Origin: Psychromonas sp. MME1
Lineage (GTDB): Bacteria; Pseudomonadota; Gammaproteobacteria; Enterobacterales; Psychromonadaceae
Assembly: GCF_041080865.1 (NCBI RefSeq)
Contig: NZ_CP160906.1
Span: 1,116,001 to 1,180,000 of the forward strand
Reading direction: 5' to 3'
DNA length: 64,000 bases
Positions 20,385 to 30,132 of the stretch are shown in pieces (position 1 is the first letter of the stretch; each line of letters begins with the position of its first letter). The notes under the pieces are model-generated. The model saw nothing but the letters and a program-made list of their open reading frames with translations, had not been told where the DNA came from and did no database searches. A program made the position numbers and the translations under genes.

Positions 20385-21830
20385 TTAGTTACTTAATAAA
20401 TAATCTAAATAGTGATGCAAGTTAGCTAATAATTGCATTTTTTCAGGTTGATTTTGATAGTCCAATACCAAGGCGTCCAGTTTTTCCACGTAAGCTTGGG
20501 TATTTTCTAAAAGGTATGCCTGACGGTGCCTATGCCATTTTTCCTGTTCCTCTATAGATAGATATTCAGGCGCATTTCGTGCACGATAATGCCACAGTAA
20601 AGAAGTCAAACGGGGATCATCAAAATCAAATTGAGTATTAGCTAATGTTTTCCAATCACTGCTAGCTATTTGATTTATTTTGTTTTTATCATTATTTGAA
20701 AAGAAACCTCCGCTATATAACATTTCCTCTGGGCTACTATATTTAGTCTCTCTATGCTCATCGCTAAACACCTGTAGACACTTATTAACGATATCTAAAT
20801 TATTTTTAATTAACTCTAAAGAAGAACGACATTGCACGCGATCAATACCTAATTCATCGGCTCGATGCTCCGATAATGTTTTAGCAGGGGCTATAATTGG
20901 ACATTTATTGATATGGATTAATTTAATGGCAGGGCGATTAATTCCCTCTGGAAGATCAGTTAATGACGTGTACAAATAATGGCGGATCTCTGCAACACTC
21001 ATCGTTAATAAATTGTTCAAATCTTTATTTAAGTCAACTGCAATGATGGCATTTTTATTAACAGGGTGCTCAATCAGTGGAAGCACATAACTAACACACC
21101 CCTGTATAGCTGGAAACATACCTGAGACATGTACAACTGGAGTAAAACTCCCTAACTTCAAGGATGATAATGCATTTGATTTTTTGCGTAGATTAAAACA
21201 ATAATCATATAATTTAGGGTGTGTATCCTTGATTAATTTAGCAATAGCAATTGTGGCATAAACATCAGACATCGCATCATGTGCTTGCTCATGTGCTAAA
21301 TCATTTTCTTTAGTGAGCAACTCTAAACGGAATGAAGGTACATCATTATTATCGACAGGCCAATTAATACCCTCTGGGCGCAATGCATAACACGCTCTCA
21401 CTAAATCAATAATATCCCACCGAGAACAGCCGTTTGCCCATTCTCGTTGATAGGGATCTAGAAAATTACGATATAGGGTAAAGCGCGTTACTTCATCATC
21501 AAAACGAATATTGTTATATCCTAAAACACAGGTATTTGTCTGGCTGAATTCACCATTGATTAATTTAATAAATTCATTTTCGCTAACACCAAGTTGCAGT
21601 GCTTTTTGCGGAGTAATTCCGGTTATAAGGCACGCCTCTGGATTAGGTAGGTAATCATTAGGTGGACGACAAAACCACTCATTTGCAACGCCTATAATGT
21701 TGAAGTCAAGATCTGTTCTTATACCAGCAAACTGCGCAGGCCGATCGGAACCTGGATTTAAACCAAAAGTCTCATAATCGTGCCAGTACAAAGTAGTTGG
21801 TGGCGTGTTTTGTTGTGATGAATTGCTCAT
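20385..21830 (-). CDS. sbcB: Exodeoxyribonuclease I
   Basis: Exonuclease I degrades single-stranded DNA 3' to 5' and works in recombination and mismatch repair. The 481-residue length matches the family. The DEDDh exonuclease motifs are HDYETFGL (ExoI), GYNNIRFDDEV (ExoII) and HDAMSDVYA (ExoIII). The SH3-like and C-terminal regions follow (SSLKLGSFTPVVHVSGMF). The ATG is the first Met of a well-conserved N-terminus. It is transcribed away from the secreted-protein gene at 22353. Confidence 0.95.
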   Translation of the reverse strand: MSNSSQQNTPPTTLYWHDYETFGLNPGSDRPAQFAGIRTDLDFNIIGVANEWFCRPPNDYLPNPEACLITGITPQKALQLGVSENEFIKLINGEFSQTNTCVLGYNNIRFDDEVTRFTLYRNFLDPYQREWANGCSRWDIIDLVRACYALRPEGINWPVDNNDVPSFRLELLTKENDLAHEQAHDAMSDVYATIAIAKLIKDTHPKLYDYCFNLRKKSNALSSLKLGSFTPVVHVSGMFPAIQGCVSYVLPLIEHPVNKNAIIAVDLNKDLNNLLTMSVAEIRHYLYTSLTDLPEGINRPAIKLIHINKCPIIAPAKTLSEHRADELGIDRVQCRSSLELIKNNLDIVNKCLQVFSDEHRETKYSSPEEMLYSGGFFSNNDKNKINQIASSDWKTLANTQFDFDDPRLTSLLWHYRARNAPEYLSIEEQEKWHRHRQAYLLENTQAYVEKLDALVLDYQNQPEKMQLLANLHHYLDYLLSN

Positions 21831-22352
21831 TTTATATAGTGATTCCAGCGAATATGTTCAATGTAAATGATAGCTAAGTTATTTGTTGTTACGAAATATT
21901 ATATTCCTATGTCACGTAAAGCTCAGGTGAGTTAGCACGCCGCAGGGAAAACAAAATAGCACCATCTACTTTGTTATAAAATCTCTATATGCTCTGTACT
22001 TGTGATACTACATCTTGAGGCACAATGGTTATACATTAAATCATATTCTAACTAACTTAGCATCAAGGCGATAGGCGGCGATGAAAATGAAACAGCGATC
22101 ACAAACCATTTATCGTTTACTTATCTTTGATCTGCAACTAAATATCAATACAGATCACAAATTCATTAACGCGCTCAGGAAAAAGTCAAAAAATAGCAAC
22201 TTAGAGATATAATACAAAGGCACGTATTTAAAAATATATATTAATATCTGTCGATCAGATAATAATACATTTTTGTGCCATAATAAAAATGCAATTAATG
22301 AACAGCTCCTTTGTTTATTATTAATTTATAAAACAGTAAATAAGGAAGAGAA
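21831..22352. other. 522-bp intergenic region without a gene
   Basis: No reading frame of substance, tRNA or strong hairpin is seen. A degenerate copy of the dispersed motif (CATCTTGAGGCACAATGG) lies near 22011-22028. The 3' end must carry the promoter of the small secreted protein gene; there is an AT-rich -10-like TAATAAAAAT near 22281. Confidence 0.4.
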
Positions 22353-22799
22353 ATGAATAAATTAACGCTTATTAAATCAATTACTTCTGCTTCGATATTA
22401 GCTGCAGCACTTATTAGTCAATCTACAATCGCTGCTGAAAAAATAACATTCGAAGATTTTACAAAAATGAGTTACGAGCAACGTGTACAAGTTTGTGCTG
22501 AATTTGTAAACTCTAGTGATATTGGTCTTTGTGCTGCAATAACAGCGAAACCAGATATGGCTGCAACAGTTGCTCCTGCTACACGCAATAAAGCTTTGGT
22601 TGAGTGTGCAAAAGAAGAGAATACAACTAGTCCTCAAGACTTAAGCGCTTGCGTTAATGACAAACTCAATACCTCTGAAAAAGCTGCGGCGTACACAGAT
22701 AAAGAGTTCCATGCTGCACTGAAAAAATGTGCAAAGGATAAATCATTAGATGGAACGAATGAAGTGTTGCAATGTACTTATGGTAAATTAAAAAATTAA
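22353..22799 (+). CDS. Small secreted protein with three cysteine-pair modules
   Basis: I recognise no named family. The 148-residue precursor has a signal peptide (residues 1-27). The mature chain is mostly helical and charged, with three cysteine pairs: C48/C60, C85/C100 and C126/C141. The modules are about 37 and 41 residues apart, and each likely forms one disulfide. The signal peptide is nearly identical to that of the 130-residue protein at 30133-30525 (shared KLTLIKS and ILAAA), and the first cysteine spacing (Cx11C) is the same. The two appear to be diverged paralogues. The ATG is preceded by AAGGAAGAG, and a strong hairpin terminator follows, so it is monocistronic. Confidence 0.75.
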   Translation: MNKLTLIKSITSASILAAALISQSTIAAEKITFEDFTKMSYEQRVQVCAEFVNSSDIGLCAAITAKPDMAATVAPATRNKALVECAKEENTTSPQDLSACVNDKLNTSEKAAAYTDKEFHAALKKCAKDKSLDGTNEVLQCTYGKLKN

Positions 22800-22822
22800 T
22801 TATTAATTACCCGTTTTCGTAA

Positions 22823-22855
22823 TAGGTTAAACCAAGAAAATATTGGTTTAACCTA
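22823..22855 (+). terminator. Hairpin terminator after the small secreted protein gene
   Basis: TAGGTTAAACCAA pairs perfectly with TTGGTTTAACCTA (13 bp) around a GAAAATA loop, 24 bases after the stop. It could also serve the convergent L,D-transpeptidase gene ending at 22903. Confidence 0.7.
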
Positions 22856-22902
22856 ATTCAGTTACATATTCTCAACCCATTCATAAAGATTGATATTAAT
22901 AA

Positions 22903-23841
22903 CTAATCCTCTTTGCAACTCTGTTTTTGAGCCACAATATCCCAATCAATCATGTCATTATTAGTAAATATTGTATCGTAATTAAGTTCTTCAGCAGGTT
23001 CACTATTACTTGTTTCATCAGGTGTTAATGGTGAATGTACCTCTATATATTTTTCACCATTTGGTTCTTTCGTTATTTTTATAGGGTCATTAATGACTTT
23101 TACCGACTCCCCCGATTTAACTTTAGCAAATAACCAAGCAATATCATCGGGATTCATGCGCACGCAACCTGCACTGACACGCATACCAATACCAAAGTTT
23201 TTATTAGTTCCATGAATTAAGTAAGTACGATTACCATAGGCAAGACGTAACGCATATTCACCCAATGGATTATTCTTACCCGCGGGAACCGTTTGTGGTA
23301 ATTCTGTGCCATGCTCTGCAAAATGATCTTCTCGGCTCTGTTTGGTCGGAGTCCAAGTTGGATTCGGAATTTTGCTAAAGATAGTGGTTTCCATAACTGG
23401 GGTAGATTGATCTATACGCCCAATACCAATAGGAAAGACATAGACAGTATTATTTGTAAAATAGTAAAGTCTTAATTCGGGTAAATTGATGACAATCCCT
23501 TTATAGGGAGCATCGGGGAGTATAATTTGACTCGGTATAACTATTTTAGTCCCTACTTGTGGTAGTAGCGGATCAACCCCCGGATTCGCATCCATTAAAG
23601 CAAGAAAGCCGACATTGTATAAATTCGCCAAAGCATGAAAATAGTCACCTTCTTTCACAGTATGATATTCAGGCTCACCTATTAAGCGAGAGCCATCAGC
23701 GGGGAGGGCGTACGCTTTCGCTGATACTTGATTACTCAAAAACAGCATGAAAATGAGTGTAACTGCAATACAAAATTTTACACACTTGCTAAATAAAGGT
23801 GTAATAAGCGATAACCTATTGTTACGATTCAATACAAACAT
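22903..23841 (-). CDS. LysM-containing L,D-transpeptidase (ErfK/YbiS/YcfS/YnhG family)
   Basis: This periplasmic enzyme cross-links peptidoglycan or attaches lipoprotein to it. The 312-residue precursor has an N-terminal membrane/signal helix (about 20-42), one LysM domain (about 59-103, YHTVKEGDYFHALANLYNV) and a YkuD catalytic domain (about 114-255). The active-site motif is H210-GTNKNFGIGMRVSAGCVRM with Cys226. The C-terminal 50 residues are acidic and poorly conserved. Length and order match E. coli YbiS/YcfS. It follows the glycerate kinase gene on the same strand after a 180-base gap with a small hairpin, so it is probably transcribed separately. Confidence 0.92.
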   Translation of the reverse strand: MFVLNRNNRLSLITPLFSKCVKFCIAVTLIFMLFLSNQVSAKAYALPADGSRLIGEPEYHTVKEGDYFHALANLYNVGFLALMDANPGVDPLLPQVGTKIVIPSQIILPDAPYKGIVINLPELRLYYFTNNTVYVFPIGIGRIDQSTPVMETTIFSKIPNPTWTPTKQSREDHFAEHGTELPQTVPAGKNNPLGEYALRLAYGNRTYLIHGTNKNFGIGMRVSAGCVRMNPDDIAWLFAKVKSGESVKVINDPIKITKEPNGEKYIEVHSPLTPDETSNSEPAEELNYDTIFTNNDMIDWDIVAQKQSCKED

Positions 23842-23923
23842 ATAAAACCTGAAATTTATAAAAAGATTAAGACGTTATGCCAATTATACCATATGTAAAC
23901 CATTATCATTGACAAATATAGTC

Positions 23924-23973
23924 GGGTATAAAAAAAATTGTTATACCCATGTTAGCTAGAAATGCTTTGTCAG
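23924..23973. repeat. Dispersed repeat copy with a small hairpin
   Basis: The segment 23942-23973 (TATACCCATGTTAGCT then AGAAATGCTTTGTCAG) matches 63434-63465 at 29 of 32 positions by eye. It is preceded by GGGTATAA pairing with TTATACCC (23924-23931 with 23941-23948). It lies between glycerate kinase and the L,D-transpeptidase and could end the kinase transcript. Confidence 0.55.
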
Positions 23974-24020
23974 ATAATTGTCAGGCAGTTAGTTATGTGA
24001 AGTTGAGAAACTGAAATCAG

Positions 24021-25160
24021 CTAATTAACTCGATTTAGTAATAGCAATGCAGCAATATTCCGTGCTGTCATTTCTAAATTTACGGCAGCATCATGAAACG
24101 CTTGATCTAGGTTAACCACATTTGGGACGATACTAAATACACTATCAATACCGTGTTCATGGACTATCGCATAGTCTTTCGATAAACAACCTGCAATACC
24201 TATCACAGGAATACCATACTGCTTCGCCACTCTAGCGACCCCTATCGGGGTTTTACCGCAAATTGTTTGGCTGTCAATGCGTCCTTCGCCAGTGATAACT
24301 AAATCAGCATTGGCGATAATTTCACTGAAATTGACGGCATCCATGACGATATCAATACCCGGACGTAGCGTTGCATTAAATAGCCCTAAAAAGGCTGCGC
24401 CCATGCCACCAGCAGCCCCTGCACCTGCGCTGTTTATAATATCATGACCCAGTTCATTTTTAATAATAGCGGCATAATGCGCGAGGTTTTGATCTAAAAA
24501 ATCGGTCATATCTGCTGTTGCTCCTTTTTGTGCAGCGAACACATGGGAAGCACCAGTGGGCCCACATAGGGGATTGTTGACATCGCAAGCTATTTCAAGC
24601 GACACATGGCGTAAACGAGGATCAAGCCCGGTTGTATCGATATGGCATAAATTGGCCAAAGCGGCACCGCCATAACCAATTTCATCACCATTGAAATCAA
24701 CCATTTTAATACCTAATGCCTGTGCCATGCCAATACCACCATCATTTGTCGCGCTGCCACCGAGACCAACAATAATATGATCAACCCCCGCATCCAGCGC
24801 AGCTTTAATCAATTCTCCAGTACCAAACGAGGTCGTTAATGTAGGATCGCGTTGTTCAGGAGTGACTAAATGAAGCCCTGATGCAGCAGACATTTCTATA
24901 ACGGCGGTATGTCGATCACCTAATAGTCCATAGAAAGCAGAGACAGGTCGACCGATAGGGCCTGTAACAACGCAATTTATTAATAATCCACCCGTTGCAT
25001 CTATTAATGACTGTACAGTGCCTTCACCACCGTCGGCCATGGGTATTTTATGAATCTCAGCATTTGGCATAATCTGTTTAAAGCCCGACTCAATGGCATT
25101 GGCAACTTCCATCGCGGTGAGGCTTTCTTTATAAGAATCAGGCGCAATTATAATTTTCAT
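24021..25160 (-). CDS. Glycerate kinase, GarK/GlxK family
   Basis: The enzyme phosphorylates D-glycerate (to 2-phosphoglycerate in the GarK/GlxK group) with ATP in the cytoplasm. The 379-residue length is typical. Family motifs are APDSYKESLTAMEVANAI and IPMADGGEGTVQSL at the N-terminus, then GLGGSATNDGGIGMAQALG, NAGAGAAGGMGAAFL and VITGEGRIDSQT. No glycerate transporter or glyoxylate genes are adjacent, so its pathway is not shown by context. The ATG at 25160 is preceded by AAAAAGAGA. Confidence 0.94.
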   Translation of the reverse strand: MKIIIAPDSYKESLTAMEVANAIESGFKQIMPNAEIHKIPMADGGEGTVQSLIDATGGLLINCVVTGPIGRPVSAFYGLLGDRHTAVIEMSAASGLHLVTPEQRDPTLTTSFGTGELIKAALDAGVDHIIVGLGGSATNDGGIGMAQALGIKMVDFNGDEIGYGGAALANLCHIDTTGLDPRLRHVSLEIACDVNNPLCGPTGASHVFAAQKGATADMTDFLDQNLAHYAAIIKNELGHDIINSAGAGAAGGMGAAFLGLFNATLRPGIDIVMDAVNFSEIIANADLVITGEGRIDSQTICGKTPIGVARVAKQYGIPVIGIAGCLSKDYAIVHEHGIDSVFSIVPNVVNLDQAFHDAAVNLEMTARNIAALLLLNRVN

Positions 25161-25508
25161 AGCACGATCTCTTTTTAATTATGGGCTGCTATATGCATAT
25201 TTTATCTATAAATAGTGGTTGTAAATTGTTACGCTATCGCTATTGTTTGACGATATTCATTATGTCATTGATTATAACCATTGCTGTAATTAACTGCTCT
25301 ATTTAGGCGCAGCAATGAAAGCATAATAACGAACTATTGGTTGTAGTAACTCATTGTTATAATAATAAAATAAATAACAATGGCGAAACATGCTTTCACT
25401 TAACGTTAGCACTCTTTTTATTAACCATTAATGAGCAGGTGAATATAGGATTGAGTATTACCACTTGCCAGTAAATATATCGCGCTTGTAACTCTAGAGG
25501 AAGTCTTA
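25161..25508. other. Divergent intergenic region with a weak hairpin
   Basis: This 348-base region separates the glycerate kinase gene from the methyltransferase gene. The only structure I see is CATTGTTAT pairing with ATAACAATG at 25352-25382. It has no coding potential that I would support. Confidence 0.4.
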
Positions 25509-26147
25509 ATGCATACCTGCCCATTATGTTCATCTCTTCAAACCAATTTTTATTTTGAAGATAAAAATCGTAGCTATATGCAGTGTGCACGTTGCCAATT
25601 AGTCTTTGTACCTAAGCAGCAAAGACTTGATCCAATCAAAGAAAAAGAACACTACGACCATCATATCAATAATCCCGATGACCCAGGCTACAGGCATTTT
25701 TTATCTCGTTTAACCATCCCTTTGCTAGAGCGCATAGAGTTAGGATCTCACGGTTTAGATTTTGGCTGTGGCCCAGGACCTGCACTTGCCCAACTGCTAC
25801 AAGAGGTCGGACATAAGGTAGATTTGCATGATATTTACTATTATCCAAATGCAGAATATTTATCTAAACAATACGATTTTGTAACGGCGACAGAAGTCAT
25901 TGAACACCTTTATGACCCACATCAGATATGGAAACTATGGTTGCAGATGGTGAAGCAGGGGGGATGGCTCGGCATCATGACTAAGTTAGTCGTTGATCTA
26001 GAGGGTTTTAAAAATTGGCACTATAAATTTGACCCGACCCATGTCTGTTTTTATAGCCAAGCTACTTTTCGTTACCTTGCTCAGAGAGATAAGCTTGAGC
26101 TTGAATTTATTGGTAGTGATGTCATTTTACTGCGAAAATTAGCCTAG
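25509..26147 (+). CDS. Class I SAM-dependent methyltransferase with N-terminal zinc-ribbon-like Cys pairs
   Basis: The 212-residue protein begins with CPLC and CARC (residues 4-7 and about 27-30), which look like a small zinc site. A Rossmann methyltransferase follows: the SAM loop HGLDFGCGPGPALAQLL (about 76-92), the acidic residue after VDLHD, and motif ATEVIEHLYDP. The substrate is unknown. This arrangement is common in a group of uncharacterised proteobacterial methyltransferases. The ATG has AGAGGAAG upstream. It is 54 bases before yceH and may be cotranscribed. Confidence 0.82.
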   Translation: MHTCPLCSSLQTNFYFEDKNRSYMQCARCQLVFVPKQQRLDPIKEKEHYDHHINNPDDPGYRHFLSRLTIPLLERIELGSHGLDFGCGPGPALAQLLQEVGHKVDLHDIYYYPNAEYLSKQYDFVTATEVIEHLYDPHQIWKLWLQMVKQGGWLGIMTKLVVDLEGFKNWHYKFDPTHVCFYSQATFRYLAQRDKLELEFIGSDVILLRKLA

Positions 26148-26201
26148 CACAGAAATTACCATGGCTATACCACCACTTTTTTAACCTAAGGAGATCTAAA
26201 A

Positions 26202-26861
26202 ATGATTGCATTAACAGCTTTACAGTGTCGCGTGATTGGTGTGATGCTTGAAAAGGAAATTACCACACCAGATCAGTATCCTTTGTCATTAAATTCACTT
26301 ACAAATGGTTGTAATCAAAAAAGTAACAGAGAGCCGGTACTCTCTCTATCTGAGACACAAGTACAAAGTGTGATCGACGAATTAATTGAAATGAAACAGT
26401 TGTTTGTAGAAGTAGGTTCATCGGGTCGAGTTAATAAATATAAGCATAGGTTTTGTAATACGGCATTTACCAATTTACAATTAAGCGCACAACAAAAAGC
26501 AATTATCTGCCTATTATTCCTTCGCGGACCTCAAACAGCGGGTGAGTTACGCACGCGTAGTAACCGCCTCGCTGAATTTAACAATGTAAATGAGGTAGAA
26601 GCAGCACTTGAAACATTACAAGATATCAATAACCAGCAATTAGTGAAAAAATTACCAAGAGAAGCAGGGAAAAGAGAGTCGCGTTATATCCATCTATTTA
26701 CCGATCTTTCTGATGTTGAACTAGAATGTATGGACACAGACACTAATCTATCACCTACAGAACCTAATCAACTTGAGCATAGGGTTTCGTTATTAGAAGA
26801 TGAAGTCGGAGCGTTAAAAAATGAACTCGCTCGTTTAACCGCTTTAATTGAGTCTCGTTAG
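26202..26861 (+). CDS. YceH-family (DUF480) winged-helix protein
   Basis: The 219-residue protein matches the conserved YceH/DUF480 family of unknown function. The signature RVIGVMLEKEITTPDQYPLSLN is split over residues 8-29, with NGCNQKSNREPV next and LRGPQTAGELRTRSNRLAEF in the second winged helix. The C-terminus is a short coiled coil (RVSLLEDEVGALKNELARL). An excellent AAGGAG ribosome site precedes the ATG. The upstream neighbour is the methyltransferase gene. Confidence 0.93.
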   Translation: MIALTALQCRVIGVMLEKEITTPDQYPLSLNSLTNGCNQKSNREPVLSLSETQVQSVIDELIEMKQLFVEVGSSGRVNKYKHRFCNTAFTNLQLSAQQKAIICLLFLRGPQTAGELRTRSNRLAEFNNVNEVEAALETLQDINNQQLVKKLPREAGKRESRYIHLFTDLSDVELECMDTDTNLSPTEPNQLEHRVSLLEDEVGALKNELARLTALIESR

Positions 26862-26926
26862 TCTTTATCATCATGATCGTTACTAAAACCTGATGCATAT
26901 ATTTCATTAAATTAGAGTTTTTACCT

Positions 26927-27742
26927 ATGTCAGAAAAAAAAATTAAATTCATCGCAGCAGATATGGATGGCACGCTACTAGATAGCAATGGCCACTTACC
27001 CGAGGAATTTTTTGATGTTTTTCATCAATTAGACAAAAAAGAGATCCTATTTGCAGCTGCCTCAGGGCGACAATATTATAGCTTACTTAACATGTTTTCA
27101 GCTGTGCAAGAACGCATGCTGTTTATTGCTGAAAACGGTACATACGTTATGCATCAAGAAAAAGAGTTATATAGTTGCACTATCGACATTGATTCAATTC
27201 ATCGGATAATTAAAGAGGCACGCTCAATCAATGGTGCACATATTGTTTTATGTGGTAAAAAATCTGCCTATATCGAAACGCAAGCGCCAGAAGCATTGGA
27301 TGAAATGCAAAAATATTATCATCGTTGTGAATATGTTGATGACCTGCTAAAGGTAAACGATGATTTTATTAAAGTGGCAATCTGCCATTTTGATGGTTCA
27401 CAGGAACATGTATATCCGATTATTTATGAAAGATTTAATCGAGACCATCAAGTTGTAGTCAGTGCGAAAATATGGCTTGATATAATGAACATTAATGCAT
27501 CGAAGGGCGCTGCAATCAAACATTTACAAGAACAATTTGCCTTTGATTATGAGCAAACCATGAGTTTTGGTGATTACTTTAATGATATAGAGATGTTACA
27601 AGCGAGTTTTCATTCCTATGCTGTAGAAAATGCGCATCAACAAGTAAAAAATCACGCCCGTTTTACTGCACCGAGTAATAGTGAAGCAGGGGTATTAACG
27701 GTTATCAAAGCGTATCTAGCTGCTTCGGATACTTCTTTATAA
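26927..27742 (+). CDS. Cof-type HAD-superfamily sugar-phosphate phosphatase
   Basis: The 271-residue cytoplasmic protein has the HAD motif I AADMDGTLLDSNG (about 11-23), motif II AASGRQYYSL, a Lys before motif IV and the motif IV strand FGDYFNDIEML. The C2 cap places it with Cof/YbiV-type hydrolases, which dephosphorylate sugar phosphates and similar small substrates. The precise substrate cannot be read from sequence. It is separated from yceH by 65 bases and ends at a hairpin shared with the convergent transporter gene. Confidence 0.9.
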   Translation: MSEKKIKFIAADMDGTLLDSNGHLPEEFFDVFHQLDKKEILFAAASGRQYYSLLNMFSAVQERMLFIAENGTYVMHQEKELYSCTIDIDSIHRIIKEARSINGAHIVLCGKKSAYIETQAPEALDEMQKYYHRCEYVDDLLKVNDDFIKVAICHFDGSQEHVYPIIYERFNRDHQVVVSAKIWLDIMNINASKGAAIKHLQEQFAFDYEQTMSFGDYFNDIEMLQASFHSYAVENAHQQVKNHARFTAPSNSEAGVLTVIKAYLAASDTSL

Positions 27743-27759
27743 TTATTGCTGACAGCCAA

Positions 27760-27790
27760 GATGAATTAGGCATGTCACTCCTAATTCATC
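27760..27790. terminator. Hairpin between convergent HAD and peptide-transporter genes
   Basis: GATGAATTAGG pairs perfectly with CCTAATTCATC (11 bp) around a 9-base loop, 18 bases after the HAD stop. It is AT-rich, so a moderate terminator for either strand. Confidence 0.55.
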
Positions 27791-27835
27791 TAAATTATCC
27801 ACAACGCCTTCATGTTATCGATGTAGACTCAACGT

Positions 27836-29329
27836 TTAAGCAGCATTGGGTTTAATCATTGCATCATGTTCAGCCGTTACTTCCATCTCTTCAGCTAAGG
27901 CATCCTTTTGTTTATCGTGTTTAGTTTCAGCGCCATGCATCCAATCAACAAGTTTATCAGATATAAAATAAAGGATGATGCCTGAAACAGCCGCAGTAAT
28001 AGCGATACCCGCAAATATTGACATAGCATTAGCCAGTTGATCTTCAACGGCATCACTATGACCGATTAATGCACCAACAACACCCGCAACTTTATTAGCG
28101 ATCGCAATAAATAGGAACCAAGCTCCCATCATGAGTGAGGCGATACGTAGTGGTGCTAATTTAGTAACCATTGACAGACCAATTGGTGATAAACATAGTT
28201 CTCCCATAGTATGGAAGAAATAAGCACCAACTAGCCATAACATACTCGATTTTGCATTATGATCGCCATTCATTTGCACAACAGCACCGATCATGAATAG
28301 GAAACCAACCCCTAATAATATCAAGCCAAGTGCAAATTTGGCTGGAGAATTTGGTTCATTTTTCCCAAGTCTTATCCAAATAGAGGCGATAACAGGTGCA
28401 AATACAACAATGAATAATGCATTAAGAGATTGAAACCAAGCCGTTGGCACCTCCCATGAACCAATCATGCGATCCGTAAAATTGTTAGTAAACAAATTCA
28501 TTAAACCGCCAGCTTGTTCAAACCCAGCCCAGAAAATAATAGTGAATAAGCCCATAACCATGATCACTTTGATGCGATCTCGTTCAATTTTAGTAAGGGG
28601 AGTCTTTATGGTTGCGCCATTTTTTAGATTCTTATCCTGTGCAATTTTAGCCGCTGGAACGGTACCTATATCACCTAGCAATTTTTGGGCAAAGAAGAAT
28701 TGAATGATCAAAGATAAAATCATACCAATACCAGCACAAATGAAACCAGCTTGATAGCTTCCACCAAATGCAGTCACCACGTAACCGACAACGATACCAG
28801 ATAAAAATGCACCAAGGTTAATCCCCATATAGAAAATAGTAAATGCACCATCTCGTCGGTTATCACCTTCTTTATATAAGTCACCGACCATAGTAGAAAC
28901 ATTTGGTTTGAATAAACCATTACCGATGATTAAAGCGCCGAGTCCGAGGTAAAACATAACTGTTTCCATACCTGGTATCCATGCATGTGGTGTACCTAAC
29001 ATAAACTGTCCTACAGCCATCAATGCACCACCAATATATATCGCTTTACGTTGCCCTAAATAGGTATCCGCCAACCATCCTCCGATAAGTGGCGTAAGGA
29101 AAACTAATCCCGTAAATGTCCCGTATAAAGATAATGCTTCTTGTTGAGTCCAACCTAGACCATGACCGCCCTGACTACCAACTTGATCAACCATATAAAG
29201 CACTAAAATAGCACGCATTGCGTAGTAACTAAAACGTTCCCACAACTCCGTTGAAAATAATAAGAATAACCCTTTAGGATGGCCTAAAAGCGTTCCTGAG
29301 ATTTTATCTGCACTCATATTAAGTTTCAT
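27836..29329 (-). CDS. Proton-dependent oligopeptide transporter (POT/PTR family, DtpA-like)
   Basis: This is an inner-membrane di/tripeptide-proton symporter. The 497-residue chain shows about 12-14 hydrophobic segments. The N-terminal family motif is ELWERFSYYAMRAILVLY (residues 28-45; the ExxERFxYY proton/peptide site). The PTR2 signature (NVSTMVGDLY, DGAFTIFYMGINLGAFLSG) and a central FWAGFEQAGG also match. The last 40 residues are a charged cytoplasmic tail. It is a single gene with a long non-coding leader; regulation is not evident. Confidence 0.94.
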   Translation of the reverse strand: MKLNMSADKISGTLLGHPKGLFLLFSTELWERFSYYAMRAILVLYMVDQVGSQGGHGLGWTQQEALSLYGTFTGLVFLTPLIGGWLADTYLGQRKAIYIGGALMAVGQFMLGTPHAWIPGMETVMFYLGLGALIIGNGLFKPNVSTMVGDLYKEGDNRRDGAFTIFYMGINLGAFLSGIVVGYVVTAFGGSYQAGFICAGIGMILSLIIQFFFAQKLLGDIGTVPAAKIAQDKNLKNGATIKTPLTKIERDRIKVIMVMGLFTIIFWAGFEQAGGLMNLFTNNFTDRMIGSWEVPTAWFQSLNALFIVVFAPVIASIWIRLGKNEPNSPAKFALGLILLGVGFLFMIGAVVQMNGDHNAKSSMLWLVGAYFFHTMGELCLSPIGLSMVTKLAPLRIASLMMGAWFLFIAIANKVAGVVGALIGHSDAVEDQLANAMSIFAGIAITAAVSGIILYFISDKLVDWMHGAETKHDKQKDALAEEMEVTAEHDAMIKPNAA

Positions 29330-30132
29330 ACCTTAAGCTTGTGTCTTGCTGCAATACAATCCGCACTACAGTATTTCATTTGAATTTAGCGCCTAAAAAA
29401 TCGATCTCACTTAACAAGATAAATTGAAAATGCTAACAAAGATGATATTTAGGTTTAGTAGTTGAATGGTTTCTTCTATGAATGTCACTCGTTTGATGGC
29501 AATGCAGCTTGGCATTAACCGATCATGTTTATACGCTGCAAGATAAGTAATAGTCAAGAGTTAACCCGGTAAAAAAGTGCGCAATTAACATCCCTATAAC
29601 AGCCAAGTTACCTGATTAACATTATGGCAATTATTTTGTCTCATATATCATATAAAAAAAACAATTCCGATCGGTTTTATATGTAATCATGCTCTATTAC
29701 AGCAGCAGAGTGCTGTTAATGTAACCAACTATTGATATGCGTTTATTTTTTCATAGATTAATCTATGGCAAGTAGGGCAATATTGAGTGTGACCCACTTC
29801 TCATGAAAGCGCTTACATGTGTGACTATAGTAAATTTTTACACTATATTTAATTTTTATAATCTATACTCTTTTTTGGAGAGGCTTTACTGACTTTCAGC
29901 CACTAAATTTATCAATTTGTAGCGACCTGTTGTTAATTGATTATATTTGTAATCCTTAAATTAAATAGATTAATTATTTTGCCAAGCAAAGTAACCGCTT
30001 ACATTATAAAGGCGTTAAGTTGCTGTATAGGGATATTTTTTATGAGGGAAGGGGAGTATGAGGCAATAGATAATTAAACTGAAAACATCAATTTACTTTA
30101 TTTTAATTTATGAAATAGCAATAGGTGAAAAA
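29330..30132. other. 803-bp intergenic region without a recognised gene
   Basis: No supported reading frame, tRNA or strong hairpin is seen. It lies between divergent genes, so it should hold the promoters for the peptide transporter and for the 130-residue secreted protein. Two similar GCTTACAT-containing motifs occur (GAAAGCGCTTACATGTG near 29806 and AACCGCTTACATTAT near 29992). They could be regulator half-sites, but this is weak. Confidence 0.35.

Noticed and set aside
20680-20979. Open frame of 99 codons antisense to sbcB
   Set aside because: It lies wholly within a confident conserved gene on the other strand and has no ribosome site or recognisable domain.
29806-30006. Operator pair for a LacI-type regulator
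   Set aside because: The two GCTTACAT motifs are about 185 bases apart, and only one of them (around AGCGCT) has any internal symmetry. No regulator gene is adjacent, so they are kept only as a note in the intergenic entry.
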